NCBI GenBank assembly: GCA_021848345.1
Contig: JAJZUV010000001.1
Coordinates: forward strand, 1 to 64,000
Reading direction: 5' to 3'
Origin: Pseudomonadota bacterium
Lineage (GTDB): Bacteria > Pseudomonadota > Gammaproteobacteria > Burkholderiales > Burkholderiaceae_C
Length of the DNA: 64,000 nucleotides
The notes beneath the pieces were generated by a model. It was given only the letters and a program-made list of their open reading frames with translations, was not told where the DNA came from and searched no databases. A program made the position numbers and the translations under genes. Below, piece after piece: positions 35,629 to 45,547 of the stretch; the first letter of the stretch is position 1, and each line of letters starts with the position of its first letter.

Positions 35629-37041
35629 ATGCACATCCACATCCTGGGAATCTGCGGCACCTTCATGGGCGGGGTCGCGGCGTTGGCGCAGGCCGGCGGA
35701 CATCGGGTCACCGGTTGCGACGCCCAGGTCTACCCGCCGATGAGCGACCAGTTGCAGGCGCTGGGCATCGAACTGGTCGAGGGATTCGGCGCCGAGCAGC
35801 TCGCGCTGCGCCCGGACCTGTGGGTGGTGGGCAATGCCGTGAGCCGGGGCAATCCGCTGCTCGAGGCCATCCTGGATGCCCAGCAGCCCTACACCAGCGG
35901 TCCGCAGTGGCTGGCCGAGCATGTGCTGGCACGGCGCTGGACCCTGGCGGTGGCCGGCACCCACGGCAAGACCACGACCTCGTCCATGCTGGCGTGGATC
36001 CTCGAGCAGGCCGGGCTGCGTCCGGGATTCCTGATCGGCGGCGTGGCGCAGGATTTCGGCGTCTCGGCGCGCCTGGGCGACGGGGAGTGCTTTGTCGTCG
36101 AAGCCGACGAATACGACACGGCGTTTTGCGACAAACGCTCCAAATTCGTGCATTACCGGCCCCGCACGGCCATCCTGAACAACCTGGAGTACGACCACGC
36201 CGACATCTTTCCCGACCTGGCGGCGATCGAGACCCAGTTCCATCACCTGGTGCGCACCGTGCCGCGACGCGGGCGCCTGATCGTGCCGACGCGAAGTCCG
36301 GCCCTCGACCGGGTGCTGCGGCGCGGCTGCTGGAGCGAGGTGGAGCGTTTCGACCACCTGGACGGCGAGGACCGACACGTCGTCGCGCAGGCCGGTGGCG
36401 GCGAACCCGAAGCTGCCGCATGGAGCTTCCGCGGCGACGAGCAGGACTTCGAACTGCTGGCGCGGGGCCGTGCGGTCGGGCGCGTGCGCTGGGCGCTGAT
36501 GGGCGCGCACAACCGGGCCAACGCGCTGGCCGCGGTGGCTGCCGCGGCCCATGCGGGCGTGGAGCCGGCGCTGGCCTGCGAGGCCCTGGGGCGTTTCCAG
36601 GGCGTGCGCCGGCGCATGCAGTTGCGGGGCAGCGCGGCCGGGGTCGAGGTGTACGACGACTTCGCTCACCATCCGACGGCGATCGCCACCACCATCGCCG
36701 GGCTGCGGCGGGCGCGTCCCGACGGGCGCATCCTGGCGGTGTTCGAGCCGCGCTCGAACACCATGAAGCTGGGCTCCATGAAGCAACAGTTGCCGCAGGC
36801 CCTCGGCGCGGCCGATCTGAGCTTCGGCTATGCCGGAGGCATCGACTGGGACCTGGCCGAGGCGCTGGCGCCGCTGGGCGCGCGCGCGCGCACCCACCGC
36901 GAGCTGCAGGCGCTGGTGGACGACGTGGTCGCCAGCGCGCGCCCCGGTGACCACGTGCTGGTGATGAGCAACGGGGGTTTCGGCGGCATCCACGAGCGCC
37001 TGCTGCGAGCGCTGCGCGAGGGCGCGCCCGACCGCCGCTAG
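35629..37041 (+). CDS. mpl: UDP-N-acetylmuramate:L-alanyl-gamma-D-glutamyl-meso-diaminopimelate ligase
   Basis: A 470-aa Mur ligase that reattaches recycled tripeptide to UDP-MurNAc. It has the N-terminal [19 protein letters not shown] Rossmann motif, the P-loop [31 protein letters not shown] and [13 protein letters not shown] of the central domain, and [10 protein letters not shown] plus FEPRSNTMK of the C-terminal domain. The [10 protein letters not shown] motif (rather than HNV/HNI) and the DEYDTAF sequence separate Mpl from MurC. Acts after NagZ in the same recycling route. Confidence 0.96.
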   Translation: MHIHILGICGTFMGGVAALAQAGGHRVTGCDAQVYPPMSDQLQALGIELVEGFGAEQLALRPDLWVVGNAVSRGNPLLEAILDAQQPYTSGPQWLAEHVLARRWTLAVAGTHGKTTTSSMLAWILEQAGLRPGFLIGGVAQDFGVSARLGDGECFVVEADEYDTAFCDKRSKFVHYRPRTAILNNLEYDHADIFPDLAAIETQFHHLVRTVPRRGRLIVPTRSPALDRVLRRGCWSEVERFDHLDGEDRHVVAQAGGGEPEAAAWSFRGDEQDFELLARGRAVGRVRWALMGAHNRANALAAVAAAAHAGVEPALACEALGRFQGVRRRMQLRGSAAGVEVYDDFAHHPTAIATTIAGLRRARPDGRILAVFEPRSNTMKLGSMKQQLPQALGAADLSFGYAGGIDWDLAEALAPLGARARTHRELQALVDDVVASARPGDHVLVMSNGGFGGIHERLLRALREGAPDRR

Positions 37042-37096
37042 CAGGCGGCGGCGCGTGGCATCGAACCGCGGCACGGGGTCGCGGCATGGGGCTGCC

Positions 37097-37102
37097 TACA
37101 AT
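37097..37102 (+). promoter_or_regulatory. -10 box directly before aroC
   Basis: TACAAT ends 7 bases before the aroC ATG (37110). As at mpl, no ribosome site fits in between, suggesting a leaderless aroC mRNA. Confidence 0.45.
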
Positions 37103-37109
37103 GGCGCGC

Positions 37110-38207
37110 ATGTCCGGAAACACCTTAGGTCTGCTGTTCGCCGTCACCACCTTCGGCGAGTCCCACGGCCCAGCGATCGGCTGCGTCATCGACGGCTGCC
37201 CGCCCGGCATGGAACTGTCCGAGGCCGACATCCAGCCCGACCTCGACCGCCGGCGTCCGGGTACGTCGCGTCACGTCACCCAGCGGCGCGAGCCCGACAC
37301 GGTGGAGATCCTCTCCGGGGTCTACGAAGGCCGCACGACCGGCACGCCGATCGCGCTGCTCATTCGCAACCAGGACCAGCGAAGCAAGGACTACGCGAGC
37401 ATCGCCGAGAGTTTCCGGCCCGGGCACGCGGACTACAGCTACTGGCGCAAGTACGGCACGCGCGACCCCCGCGGCGGCGGACGTTCGTCGGCGCGCCTGA
37501 CGGCGCCGCTGGTGGGCGCCGGCGCGGTGGCGCGCAAGTGGTTGCGCGAGCGTCACGGTATCGTCGTGCGCGGTTGCATGCAGCAGGTGGGCGAGGTGCC
37601 GATTCCCTTCCAGTCCTGGGAGCACGTGGCCGACAACGCCTTCTTCGCTCCCAATGCCGAGATCGTGCCGCGCCTGGAGGATTACATGGACGCGCTGCGC
37701 AGGTCGGGCGACTCCTGCGGCGCGCGCGTGTACGTCGAGGCGCTGGGCGTGCCGGCGGGCTGGGGCGAGCCGCTGTACGACCGGCTGGACGCGGACATCG
37801 CGCACGCGATGATGGGGCTCAACGCGGTCAAGGGCGTGGAGATCGGCGCCGGCTTCGCCAGCGTGAGCCAGAAGGGCAGCGAGCACGGCGACGAACTCAC
37901 GCCGGAGGGCTTCGCGAGCAACCATGCCGGCGGCGTGCTCGGGGGCATCAGCAGCGGTCAACCGGTGACCGTGTCCATCGCCCTCAAGCCCACGTCCAGC
38001 ATCCGCCTGCCGCGTCGCTCGGTGGATCGCAGCGGACGGCCGGCGACGGTGGAGACCCTGGGGCGCCACGATCCCTGCGTGGGCATCCGCGCCGCGCCGA
38101 TCGCCGAGGCGCTGCTCGCGCTGGTGCTGATGGATCACGCGCTGCGCCACCGCGCGCAGTGCGGGGACGTGCGTCACGAGGTGGCACCGATCCCCGGCGC
38201 CGTCTGA
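37110..38207 (+). CDS. aroC: Chorismate synthase
   Basis: A 365-aa FMN-dependent enzyme making chorismate, the last step of the shikimate pathway. It starts [29 protein letters not shown] (signature 1), with [11 protein letters not shown] and the [19 protein letters not shown] end signature. ATG 37110 is the family start. A longer in-frame start at 37086 would read through the TACAAT box and lacks homology. Confidence 0.97.
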   Translation: MSGNTLGLLFAVTTFGESHGPAIGCVIDGCPPGMELSEADIQPDLDRRRPGTSRHVTQRREPDTVEILSGVYEGRTTGTPIALLIRNQDQRSKDYASIAESFRPGHADYSYWRKYGTRDPRGGGRSSARLTAPLVGAGAVARKWLRERHGIVVRGCMQQVGEVPIPFQSWEHVADNAFFAPNAEIVPRLEDYMDALRRSGDSCGARVYVEALGVPAGWGEPLYDRLDADIAHAMMGLNAVKGVEIGAGFASVSQKGSEHGDELTPEGFASNHAGGVLGGISSGQPVTVSIALKPTSSIRLPRRSVDRSGRPATVETLGRHDPCVGIRAAPIAEALLALVLMDHALRHRAQCGDVRHEVAPIPGAV

Positions 38208-38233
38208 GCGCGGGGCCCCGAAGGGGCCCGCGC
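38208..38233 (+). terminator. aroC terminator hairpin
   Basis: A GC hairpin (38208-38219 with 38223-38233, one bulge, loop GAA) starts immediately after the aroC stop. Confidence 0.6.
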
Positions 38234-38355
38234 GCCGACCGGGCGTCGGCGGCGAGACCCTTGTTCGTTGCGCCTGGCTCGCCAGGAGACGCAACAAAAA
38301 ATCACCGGACTGGGGAACTCGTCCGCGCTTGACGTATCAGACCTTGCATTGCACC

Positions 38356-38390
38356 CCGCATGGTGCCGCGCCGGACGCGGCACCATGCGG
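38356..38390. repeat. Perfect 15-bp inverted repeat before the CBS/ferritin operon
   Basis: Arms 38356-38370 and 38376-38390 are perfectly complementary, with loop CCGGA. It lies 31 bases before the CBS-protein ATG, so it is in the promoter or leader of that operon. No T tract follows. Could be an operator or an mRNA stem. Confidence 0.8.
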
Positions 38391-38420
38391 CCGCCTTTCG
38401 CAACCGCAAGGAGATTCGTC

Positions 38421-38873
38421 ATGCCCCATGTATCCGACATCATGACCCGCGACGTGCGCTTCGTCGCGCCGGCCGAGAATTTGCAGCGAGCCGCGCAGTT
38501 GATGAGCGACCTGGACGTCGGCGCGCTGCCCGTGTGCGACGGTACCCGCCTGGTCGGCATGGTCACCGACCGGGACATCATCGTGCGCGGCACGGCCGCC
38601 GGCCATGCACCCTCGGACGCCTGCGTGGCCGACGTGATGAGCGAGGGCGTGTGCTGGTGTTTCGAGGACGAGGCCCTCGACGACGTGATGCGCCAGATGG
38701 CCGAAAGCCAGGTGCGGCGCATCCCGGTGGTGTCTCGCGGCGAGGAGCGCAGGCTGGTGGGCATCGTCGCGCTGGGCGACATCGCGCGGCGCGGCGCGGG
38801 CGGTGGCGAGCGGGGCGGCGGTGCCGGCGATGTGCTCAGGCAGGTTTCCGAGCCGTCGCGCCCGGGGCGCTGA
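38421..38873 (+). CDS. Tandem CBS-domain protein
   Basis: A 150-aa protein of two CBS motifs (about 6-58 and 72-122), the pair forming one adenine-nucleotide-binding Bateman module. VSDIMTRDVRFVAPAENLQRAAQLM, MVTDRDIIVRG, and then VADVMSEGVCWCFEDEALDDVMRQM and GIVALGDIARR are typical. The tail (GAGGGERGGGAGDVLRQVSEPSRPG) is low complexity. Stand-alone Bateman proteins of this kind are stress-related in Burkholderia and Pseudomonas. An excellent AAGGAG site precedes ATG 38421. It heads a three-gene set with two ferritin-like proteins, 54 bases before the next gene. Confidence 0.88.
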   Translation: MPHVSDIMTRDVRFVAPAENLQRAAQLMSDLDVGALPVCDGTRLVGMVTDRDIIVRGTAAGHAPSDACVADVMSEGVCWCFEDEALDDVMRQMAESQVRRIPVVSRGEERRLVGIVALGDIARRGAGGGERGGGAGDVLRQVSEPSRPGR

Positions 38874-38927
38874 GCCCTTGGCGCCCATCGCCTTCCGTCT
38901 TGACCATCCCACTCCTGGAGGAACCCC

Positions 38928-40100
38928 ATGGCCCTGGATCTCTACAGTGCCCGCGGCACGCCCGTGGAACTGCAATACATGAACTGGCACGACATGGTGC
39001 GCACGCCGATCAGCAAGCTCGACGATGACGCATTCACCCGGGTGCGCATCGTGCTCATGTCCGCCCTCGAGGATCAGGCGCTGCGCTTCGCCCACGGCGC
39101 GGCCCGCGCCAGCGCCGAACTGCGCGAGGGCCTGGCCCGCGTGCGACGCATCGAACTGCATCAGGGCATCGCGGTGCGTTCGTTGCTCGGCGCCGATCAT
39201 TCGGCGCTGGAACTCGCGCTGGCCCACAAGCAATGCGCGGTCGAGGTGGGAGCCGCGCTCGCGCAACGCGAAGCGCACGAGTCCATCGCCAGCGCGCTGC
39301 GCTTCGTTCTGCTCGAGGATCTGGATCATCTCTATCGCTTCGCCGCGCTGCTCGACCGCGTCGAGGGCAGGGATGCGAACAACATCCTGCAAAGCTACAC
39401 CGACATCCTGCCGGCGCGGCCGAGCATCCTCCAGCACCGAGCCCCCCACGACGACCTGCTGGCGCCCTACGACTGCACCACCGTGGACCTTCCGAGTCGC
39501 CTGCACCTGCTGTGCATGCAGGCCGGCGCGTCGCAGATGCGCGGGCTGTTCGCCCACGCCGGCGTGGCCCACTCCGACCCCGTGGTGCGCCAGTTGCTGG
39601 CCGAGATCGCCTCCATCGAGGAGCAGCACGCCACGCACTTCGCATCCCTGATCGACCCCCGGGAGACCTGGCTGGAACAGTGGCTGCTGCACGAGGCCGC
39701 CGAGGCGTGGTGCTACGCGGCCTGTGTGCAGCACGAGGGCGATTCGCGGATCAAGGCGTTCTGGGAGCAGATGCTCGACTACGAGATCGGCCAGTTCCAT
39801 TTCGTCGCCGGCCTGTTGCGCACCCAGCAGGGCCAGGACCCGCAGCGCCTGGTGCCGCGGGAACTGCCCGAACCCCTGCCTTTCGCCAGCCAGCGCGAAT
39901 TCGTGCGCAAGGTGATGCGCGAGGAGCTCGAGCTCAGCGTGGCCGCGCAATGCCACGTGCCGCGAAGCCAGGAAAGCCAGGCCACCCGCGACTACCGCGC
40001 GCAGGTGGATGCCGAGGGCTCGCCCAGCGAGGCCGTGGCCGCCGGCTACACCTGGACCCCCGGAACCGAACTGGCGCGCCTGCACCCGGCGAACGCCTGA
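38928..40100 (+). CDS. Large ferritin-like (di-iron) protein
   Basis: A 390-aa, cysteine-poor, helix-rich soluble protein of unknown function. Two clusters of Glu/His-rich helices are visible. The first, about 40-150, includes ALEDQALRF, RRIELHQG, REAHESIASALRFVLLEDLDHLYRF. The second, about 190-310, includes ASIEEQHATHF, LLHEAAEAWCYAACVQHE and MLDYEIGQFHFV. The repeated E-x2-H patterns suggest a ferritin/rubrerythrin-like bundle, possibly duplicated. No transmembrane segment or signal peptide. GGAGG lies just before ATG 38928. I know no named family that fits; the di-iron inference needs structure prediction. Confidence 0.7.
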   Translation: MALDLYSARGTPVELQYMNWHDMVRTPISKLDDDAFTRVRIVLMSALEDQALRFAHGAARASAELREGLARVRRIELHQGIAVRSLLGADHSALELALAHKQCAVEVGAALAQREAHESIASALRFVLLEDLDHLYRFAALLDRVEGRDANNILQSYTDILPARPSILQHRAPHDDLLAPYDCTTVDLPSRLHLLCMQAGASQMRGLFAHAGVAHSDPVVRQLLAEIASIEEQHATHFASLIDPRETWLEQWLLHEAAEAWCYAACVQHEGDSRIKAFWEQMLDYEIGQFHFVAGLLRTQQGQDPQRLVPRELPEPLPFASQREFVRKVMREELELSVAAQCHVPRSQESQATRDYRAQVDAEGSPSEAVAAGYTWTPGTELARLHPANA

Positions 40101-40126
40101 TCCCGAACCAGAACAGGAATCTCGAC

Positions 40127-40885
40127 ATGAAGCATCAACAACCCCGCATGGGCAGCAACCGAACCGGCGTGCAGATGTCTCCGCTGGACGCCAGGCGCAT
40201 GCACGAGCAGCATGTGGAGCTCGCGCCGGCCGCGCCGCAATCGCCGGCCTCCGCGGCGACTTCCGACATGCGCGCCCGCTACGTCGCCGATGCCGGTCCG
40301 CTGGGCTCGGTTCCGCCACCGGGCAGCGTCAAGGGCGTGCTGAACACCGGCGTGGCGCTGATCAGCGGCAACAGTCCGCAACTGCTGCTGGACAAGCTGG
40401 GCGAGCGCCTGGCCTTCGAGCGCACCGCCACGCGCATCCTCGACATGCTGATCACCAAGGTGCGCAGCACCCGGGGCGACGACGGCGAAGCCCTGGTTCC
40501 GCTGGATCAGCTGCTGACCATGCGCGAGCAGGAGGCCGGCCATTTCGCGCTGGTGGCACGCTGCATCGAGGAGCTCGGGGGCGACAGCAGCGCCCAGACT
40601 CCCGGAGGGGATCTGGTGGGCATGGAGTCCGCCGGCTTGCTGCAGGTGATTTGCGACCCCCGCACCACCATCGTGCAGTCGCTGCACGCGTTGCTGATTT
40701 CCGAGATGGCCGACCACTACGGCTGGGAAATCCTGGTGGCGCTGGCGGCCACGCAAAAGCACACGGCCATGCAGCGCGAGTTCGAGCTCGCGCTGGAGCG
40801 CGAGGCCGCTCACCTGCAGTACGTGAAGGCCTGGTTCGAGCGTCACACCCTGGGCGCGCCGACGGCGCCGGAATTCCCGCACTAG
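40127..40885 (+). CDS. Ferritin-like domain protein
   Basis: A 252-aa protein. The first 80 residues are low in structure (Pro/Ala/Met-rich). Residues 85-240 form a four-helix ferritin-like bundle with candidate di-iron ligands E98, E136-x2-H139, E193/H197 and E226-x2-H229. This is the canonical E, ExxH, E, ExxH order. No signal peptide. It starts 27 bases after the previous gene and ends in a strong terminator, so the CBS and two ferritin-like genes form one operon. An oxidative or iron stress role is plausible but not shown. Confidence 0.75.
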   Translation: MKHQQPRMGSNRTGVQMSPLDARRMHEQHVELAPAAPQSPASAATSDMRARYVADAGPLGSVPPPGSVKGVLNTGVALISGNSPQLLLDKLGERLAFERTATRILDMLITKVRSTRGDDGEALVPLDQLLTMREQEAGHFALVARCIEELGGDSSAQTPGGDLVGMESAGLLQVICDPRTTIVQSLHALLISEMADHYGWEILVALAATQKHTAMQREFELALEREAAHLQYVKAWFERHTLGAPTAPEFPH

Positions 40886-40927
40886 GAGTCTGGGCGGCAG
40901 AGGGCGAGCCCTGTGCCGCCCAGGCTC
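40886..40927 (+). terminator. Terminator of the CBS/ferritin-like operon
   Basis: An outer stem 40886-40899 with 40914-40927 pairs at 14 positions (one G-U), and an inner AGGG/CCCT stem extends it. It starts directly after the stop codon. No T tract. Confidence 0.65.
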
Positions 40928-41055
40928 CCGGGTTCGTGGGTATCGAGCTCGCCGGCCGGGTCGGCGGACTTGCTGCGGCGAGTCAAGGCGAAGCGGCCTC
41001 CCCCGCGCGATGATGCTGTCCGTGCGGGGCTCGGGAGTCCCCGCGGGAGTCCGCC

Positions 41056-42444
<1,389 letters not shown>

Positions 42445-42484
42445 CGCGAGGGTCCGCGCCTCAGGTGCGCCGTGGGCCCGGCGC

Positions 42485-43387
42485 TCAGGCGCGCGTCGCG
42501 GGTGTTGCCTGCAGGCCGGCGTCCTCGCTGACACCGATGGCCGCGGCGCTCCAGTCCATGTCGCCGCGCTGGCGCGCCAGCGCCGACAGCAGGCGTGCCT
42601 GCACCAGTTGCGCGAGCGGCATGGGCATCGCGACCTTGCGCGCCGCACCGAGCACCAGGTCGGCGTCCTTCAGGCCCAGCGAAAGCTTGAACCCCGCCGG
42701 CTGGTAGCTGTGCTGCGCGATCTGGCGCCCGTAGTTCACCATCGCCGGAGCCGGGAAGATGGACTGGGTCAACACCTCGGCGGTGCGCTCTCGCGGCAGC
42801 CCGTAGCGTTCGCCCAGGGTCATCGCCTCGGCCAGGGACTCGATGGCCGCCATGAGCATGAAATTGCCCGACAGCTTCAGCACGTTGGCCGCGGCCGCGT
42901 CGTCGCCGAGTTCGAACACTCGCTGGCCCATCGCCTCCAGCGCGGGCTGCACGGCCTGGCGCGCCGCCTGCGGGCCCGCGCAGAGCACGAACAGCTTGGC
43001 CGCGGCCGCCGCGTCGGGGCGCCCGAACACCGGCGCGGCCACGTAGTGGGTGCCGCGCGCGGCGTGCAGTGCGGACAGATCCTGCGCGGTCTGCGGCGAG
43101 ACGGTGCTCATCGACACGTGGATGCCGCCTTCGCCCAGACGCTGCCCGATGCCGTGTTCGCCCTGCACCACGTCGCGCAGCGCCGCGTCGTCGGACAGCA
43201 TGGTCACGACGATGCCCGAGGCCGGCGCCACGTCGCACGCGCGCTCCGCCAGGCGCGCTCCCTCGCGCACCAGGTCGCGGGCCTTGTCGGGCGAGCGGTT
43301 CCACACGCTGACCTGATGGCCCGCGCGCAGCAGGTTGGCGGCCATGGCGTGGCCCATGCTGCCCAGGCCGATGAATCCGATGTCCAT
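42485..43387 (-). CDS. NAD(P)-dependent beta-hydroxyacid dehydrogenase family protein
   Basis: A 300-aa oxidoreductase of the 3-hydroxyisobutyrate/6-phosphogluconate dehydrogenase superfamily. The N-terminal Rossmann motif is GFIGLGSMGHAMAANL; the substrate-binding SMSTVSPQ motif, APVFGRPDAA (replacing GxxG), and catalytic Lys in VLKLSGNFM follow. It resembles GLYR1/glyoxylate-succinic-semialdehyde reductase-like proteins; substrate unknown. It is 21 bases downstream of the ene-reductase gene, so both are likely co-transcribed. Confidence 0.85.
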   Translation of the reverse strand: MDIGFIGLGSMGHAMAANLLRAGHQVSVWNRSPDKARDLVREGARLAERACDVAPASGIVVTMLSDDAALRDVVQGEHGIGQRLGEGGIHVSMSTVSPQTAQDLSALHAARGTHYVAAPVFGRPDAAAAAKLFVLCAGPQAARQAVQPALEAMGQRVFELGDDAAAANVLKLSGNFMLMAAIESLAEAMTLGERYGLPRERTAEVLTQSIFPAPAMVNYGRQIAQHSYQPAGFKLSLGLKDADLVLGAARKVAMPMPLAQLVQARLLSALARQRGDMDWSAAAIGVSEDAGLQATPATRA

Positions 43388-43408
43388 GATGGGTCCTCCG
43401 TCGGTGGT

Positions 43409-44536
43409 TCAGGCCTCGGCGGCCTGTTCGTCCAGGTCCAGCGCGGGGTAGTCGGTGTAGCCGGCCGGGCCCGGGGTGTAGAAGCTCTGGGGATCCGGCT
43501 GGTTCAGCGGCGCGCCGCGGCGCAGGCGCGACGGCAGGTCCGGATTGGCGATGAAGGCCCGGCCGAAGGCCACCGCGTCGGCGCGGCCCGACTCGACGGC
43601 ATCGATGGCCAGCGCGCGGTCGTAGCCGTTGTTGGCGATGTAGGCGCCGCGGAAGGACTTGCGCGCCGCCGCGTAGTCGAAGCCGGGCAGGTCGCGCGAG
43701 CCTCCGGTGGCGCCTTCGATCATGTGGATGAAGGCCACGCCGCGCCGGTCGAGCTGGTCGATCAGGTGCTCGAAGGTGGCTTGGGGATGGCTGTCGGAGA
43801 TCGCGTTGAACGGAGTCAGCGGCGACAGGCGCATGCCCACGCGCGCGGCACCGATCTCGGCCACCACGGCGTCGACGACTTCCAGCGCGAAACGGCAGCG
43901 CGCGGCCGCCGAGCCGCCGTAGGCGTCGTCGCGGCGATTCGTGCCGTCGCGCAGGAACTGGTCGATCAGGTAGCCGTTGGCGCCGTGGATCTCCACGCCG
44001 TCGAAGCCCGCGCGCATGGCGTTGGCCGCGGCACGGCGGAATTCCCCCACCACCTCGGCGATCTGCCCGGCGCTCATGGCCAGCGGCACCGGAATGTCCC
44101 GCTTGCCCTGGTGGGTGTAGGCGACCACGCCCTCGGGCGCCAGCGCGGAAGGGGCGAAGGGCTGCAGCCCGCCGGTGAGTTCGGGGTGGCTGACGCGCCC
44201 GACGTGCCAGATCTGCGCCAGCATCTTCGAGCCGGCCTGGTGCACGGCGTGGGTGATGGCCTTCCAGCCGTCGACCTGGGCGTCGGAGTAGATGCCCGGC
44301 GTGGCCATGTAGCCCTTGCCGCGCGGCGAGACCTGGGTGCCTTCGCTGACGATCAGCCCGGCGCCGCTGCGCTGGCGGTAATACTCGATGTTGATGTCGC
44401 TGCCCGGAACGTCGCCGGCGGCTTCGTCGGCGCGGCAGCGGGTCAGCGGGGCCATGACGATGCGGTTGGCGATGTCGATGCAACCGATACGGCCGGGCTG
44501 GAACAGCCTGGCGTCCTGGATCTTGGGTGCGTTCAT
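43409..44536 (-). CDS. Old Yellow Enzyme family ene-reductase (NemA-like)
   Basis: A 375-aa FMN enzyme reducing activated C=C bonds and nitro or electrophile compounds with NADPH. It has a TIM barrel with RIVMAPLTRCRA at the N-terminus, the LAQIWHVGRVSH block, and the catalytic FDGVEIHGANGYLIDQFL (His/Asn pair and Tyr). The C-terminal region has DAVAFGRAFIANPDLP. In many bacteria nemA-type genes are induced by electrophiles. First gene of the pair with the dehydrogenase. Confidence 0.93.
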   Translation of the reverse strand: MNAPKIQDARLFQPGRIGCIDIANRIVMAPLTRCRADEAAGDVPGSDINIEYYRQRSGAGLIVSEGTQVSPRGKGYMATPGIYSDAQVDGWKAITHAVHQAGSKMLAQIWHVGRVSHPELTGGLQPFAPSALAPEGVVAYTHQGKRDIPVPLAMSAGQIAEVVGEFRRAAANAMRAGFDGVEIHGANGYLIDQFLRDGTNRRDDAYGGSAAARCRFALEVVDAVVAEIGAARVGMRLSPLTPFNAISDSHPQATFEHLIDQLDRRGVAFIHMIEGATGGSRDLPGFDYAAARKSFRGAYIANNGYDRALAIDAVESGRADAVAFGRAFIANPDLPSRLRRGAPLNQPDPQSFYTPGPAGYTDYPALDLDEQAAEA

Positions 44537-44669
44537 GCGCGGGTCCTTGGGTTCGGGGTTCGCCGGAGCGCAGGACGCGCGGCGGTGCCGCGCGTCTTCT
44601 CCGTGAAAACCCTGAAATTATTGCGGCTTCCCGCGAATCCTGCAGCGCATGCCGCGGCCCATCAGCCCA

Positions 44670-45440
44670 TCAGCCCGGGCAGCGCCCCCACCACAGGCCG
44701 GTGGACGGCGTGAAACTTCCGTCGGGCTCCACCCGAAGCGCCTCGCGCACCTCGCGGGGAGCGCCCTGCAGCAACTCGCGGATCGCGCGCACCATGGTGT
44801 CGGGCGTGCGCATGCGCTGCACCCAGGTGTCGAACTGCAGGCGCGTGGGCCAGCGCTGCTCGTGCACCGGTTCGACGCCGATGTCTCGCAGCAGGGCCCG
44901 CCACTGGGCGCGCGAACGGTTGCGCACATGCGAGGTGTCGCGCAGCAGTTCGATGCACTGCAGATGGGTGTCCACCAGCGCCTGTTCCGAGCCTTCGAGG
45001 TCGATCACCAGCACATGTCCGCCCGGGCGCAGCACACGGCGCAGTTCGGCCATGGCCGCGTCGAGGTCCACCCAGTGGTGGGCGCTGTAGCGCGTGGCCA
45101 CGAGGTCGAAGCTGGCGTCGGCGAAGGGCAGGCGGTGCACGTCGCCGGCCTGGCAGCTCAAGTTGCCCAGGCCGCGCTCGGCGGCCGTGCGGCGCACCAC
45201 GTCGAGCATGGACTCGGAGGCGTCGAAGGCGATCACCTCGTCCACGGCCTCGGCCAGCGCGTAGGCGAGGTGGCCGGCGCCGGTGCCCAGGTCCAGCGCG
45301 CGGGCGGGGCGGGTCTCGAGGCCGCCCAGCAGGTCGCGCGCGCATTGCAGATCGGGGCCGGCGGCGTGTACCGCGCTGCTCAGGTAGGCCTGGGAGCGGG
45401 GGTCGAAACTGGCGTTGACGGCATCGAGATGGGATTTCAA
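44670..45440 (-). CDS. Class I SAM-dependent methyltransferase
   Basis: A 256-aa methyltransferase of the UbiE/type 11 group. SAM motif I is ALDLGTGAGHLAYALA; FDASESMLDVV binds the ribose, and DLVATRYSAHHWVDLDAAMAELRRVLRPGG covers motifs II-III. The substrate is unknown. The start is TTG (KSHLDAV follows) with a GGAG site 8 bases upstream. It diverges from the regulator gene at 45.5 kb with about 107 bp between, and may be its target. Confidence 0.85.
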   Translation of the reverse strand: MKSHLDAVNASFDPRSQAYLSSAVHAAGPDLQCARDLLGGLETRPARALDLGTGAGHLAYALAEAVDEVIAFDASESMLDVVRRTAAERGLGNLSCQAGDVHRLPFADASFDLVATRYSAHHWVDLDAAMAELRRVLRPGGHVLVIDLEGSEQALVDTHLQCIELLRDTSHVRNRSRAQWRALLRDIGVEPVHEQRWPTRLQFDTWVQRMRTPDTMVRAIRELLQGAPREVREALRVEPDGSFTPSTGLWWGRCPG

Positions 45441-45547
45441 GGGGTTCTCCGGTGGTTCGACAGGGCACTGGAGCTACCATAGGTCCGACCCAGGTCATGG
45501 AACAAGACCGTTGCTCATGCTGGTATAAGAACTACCCGAAAACACCC

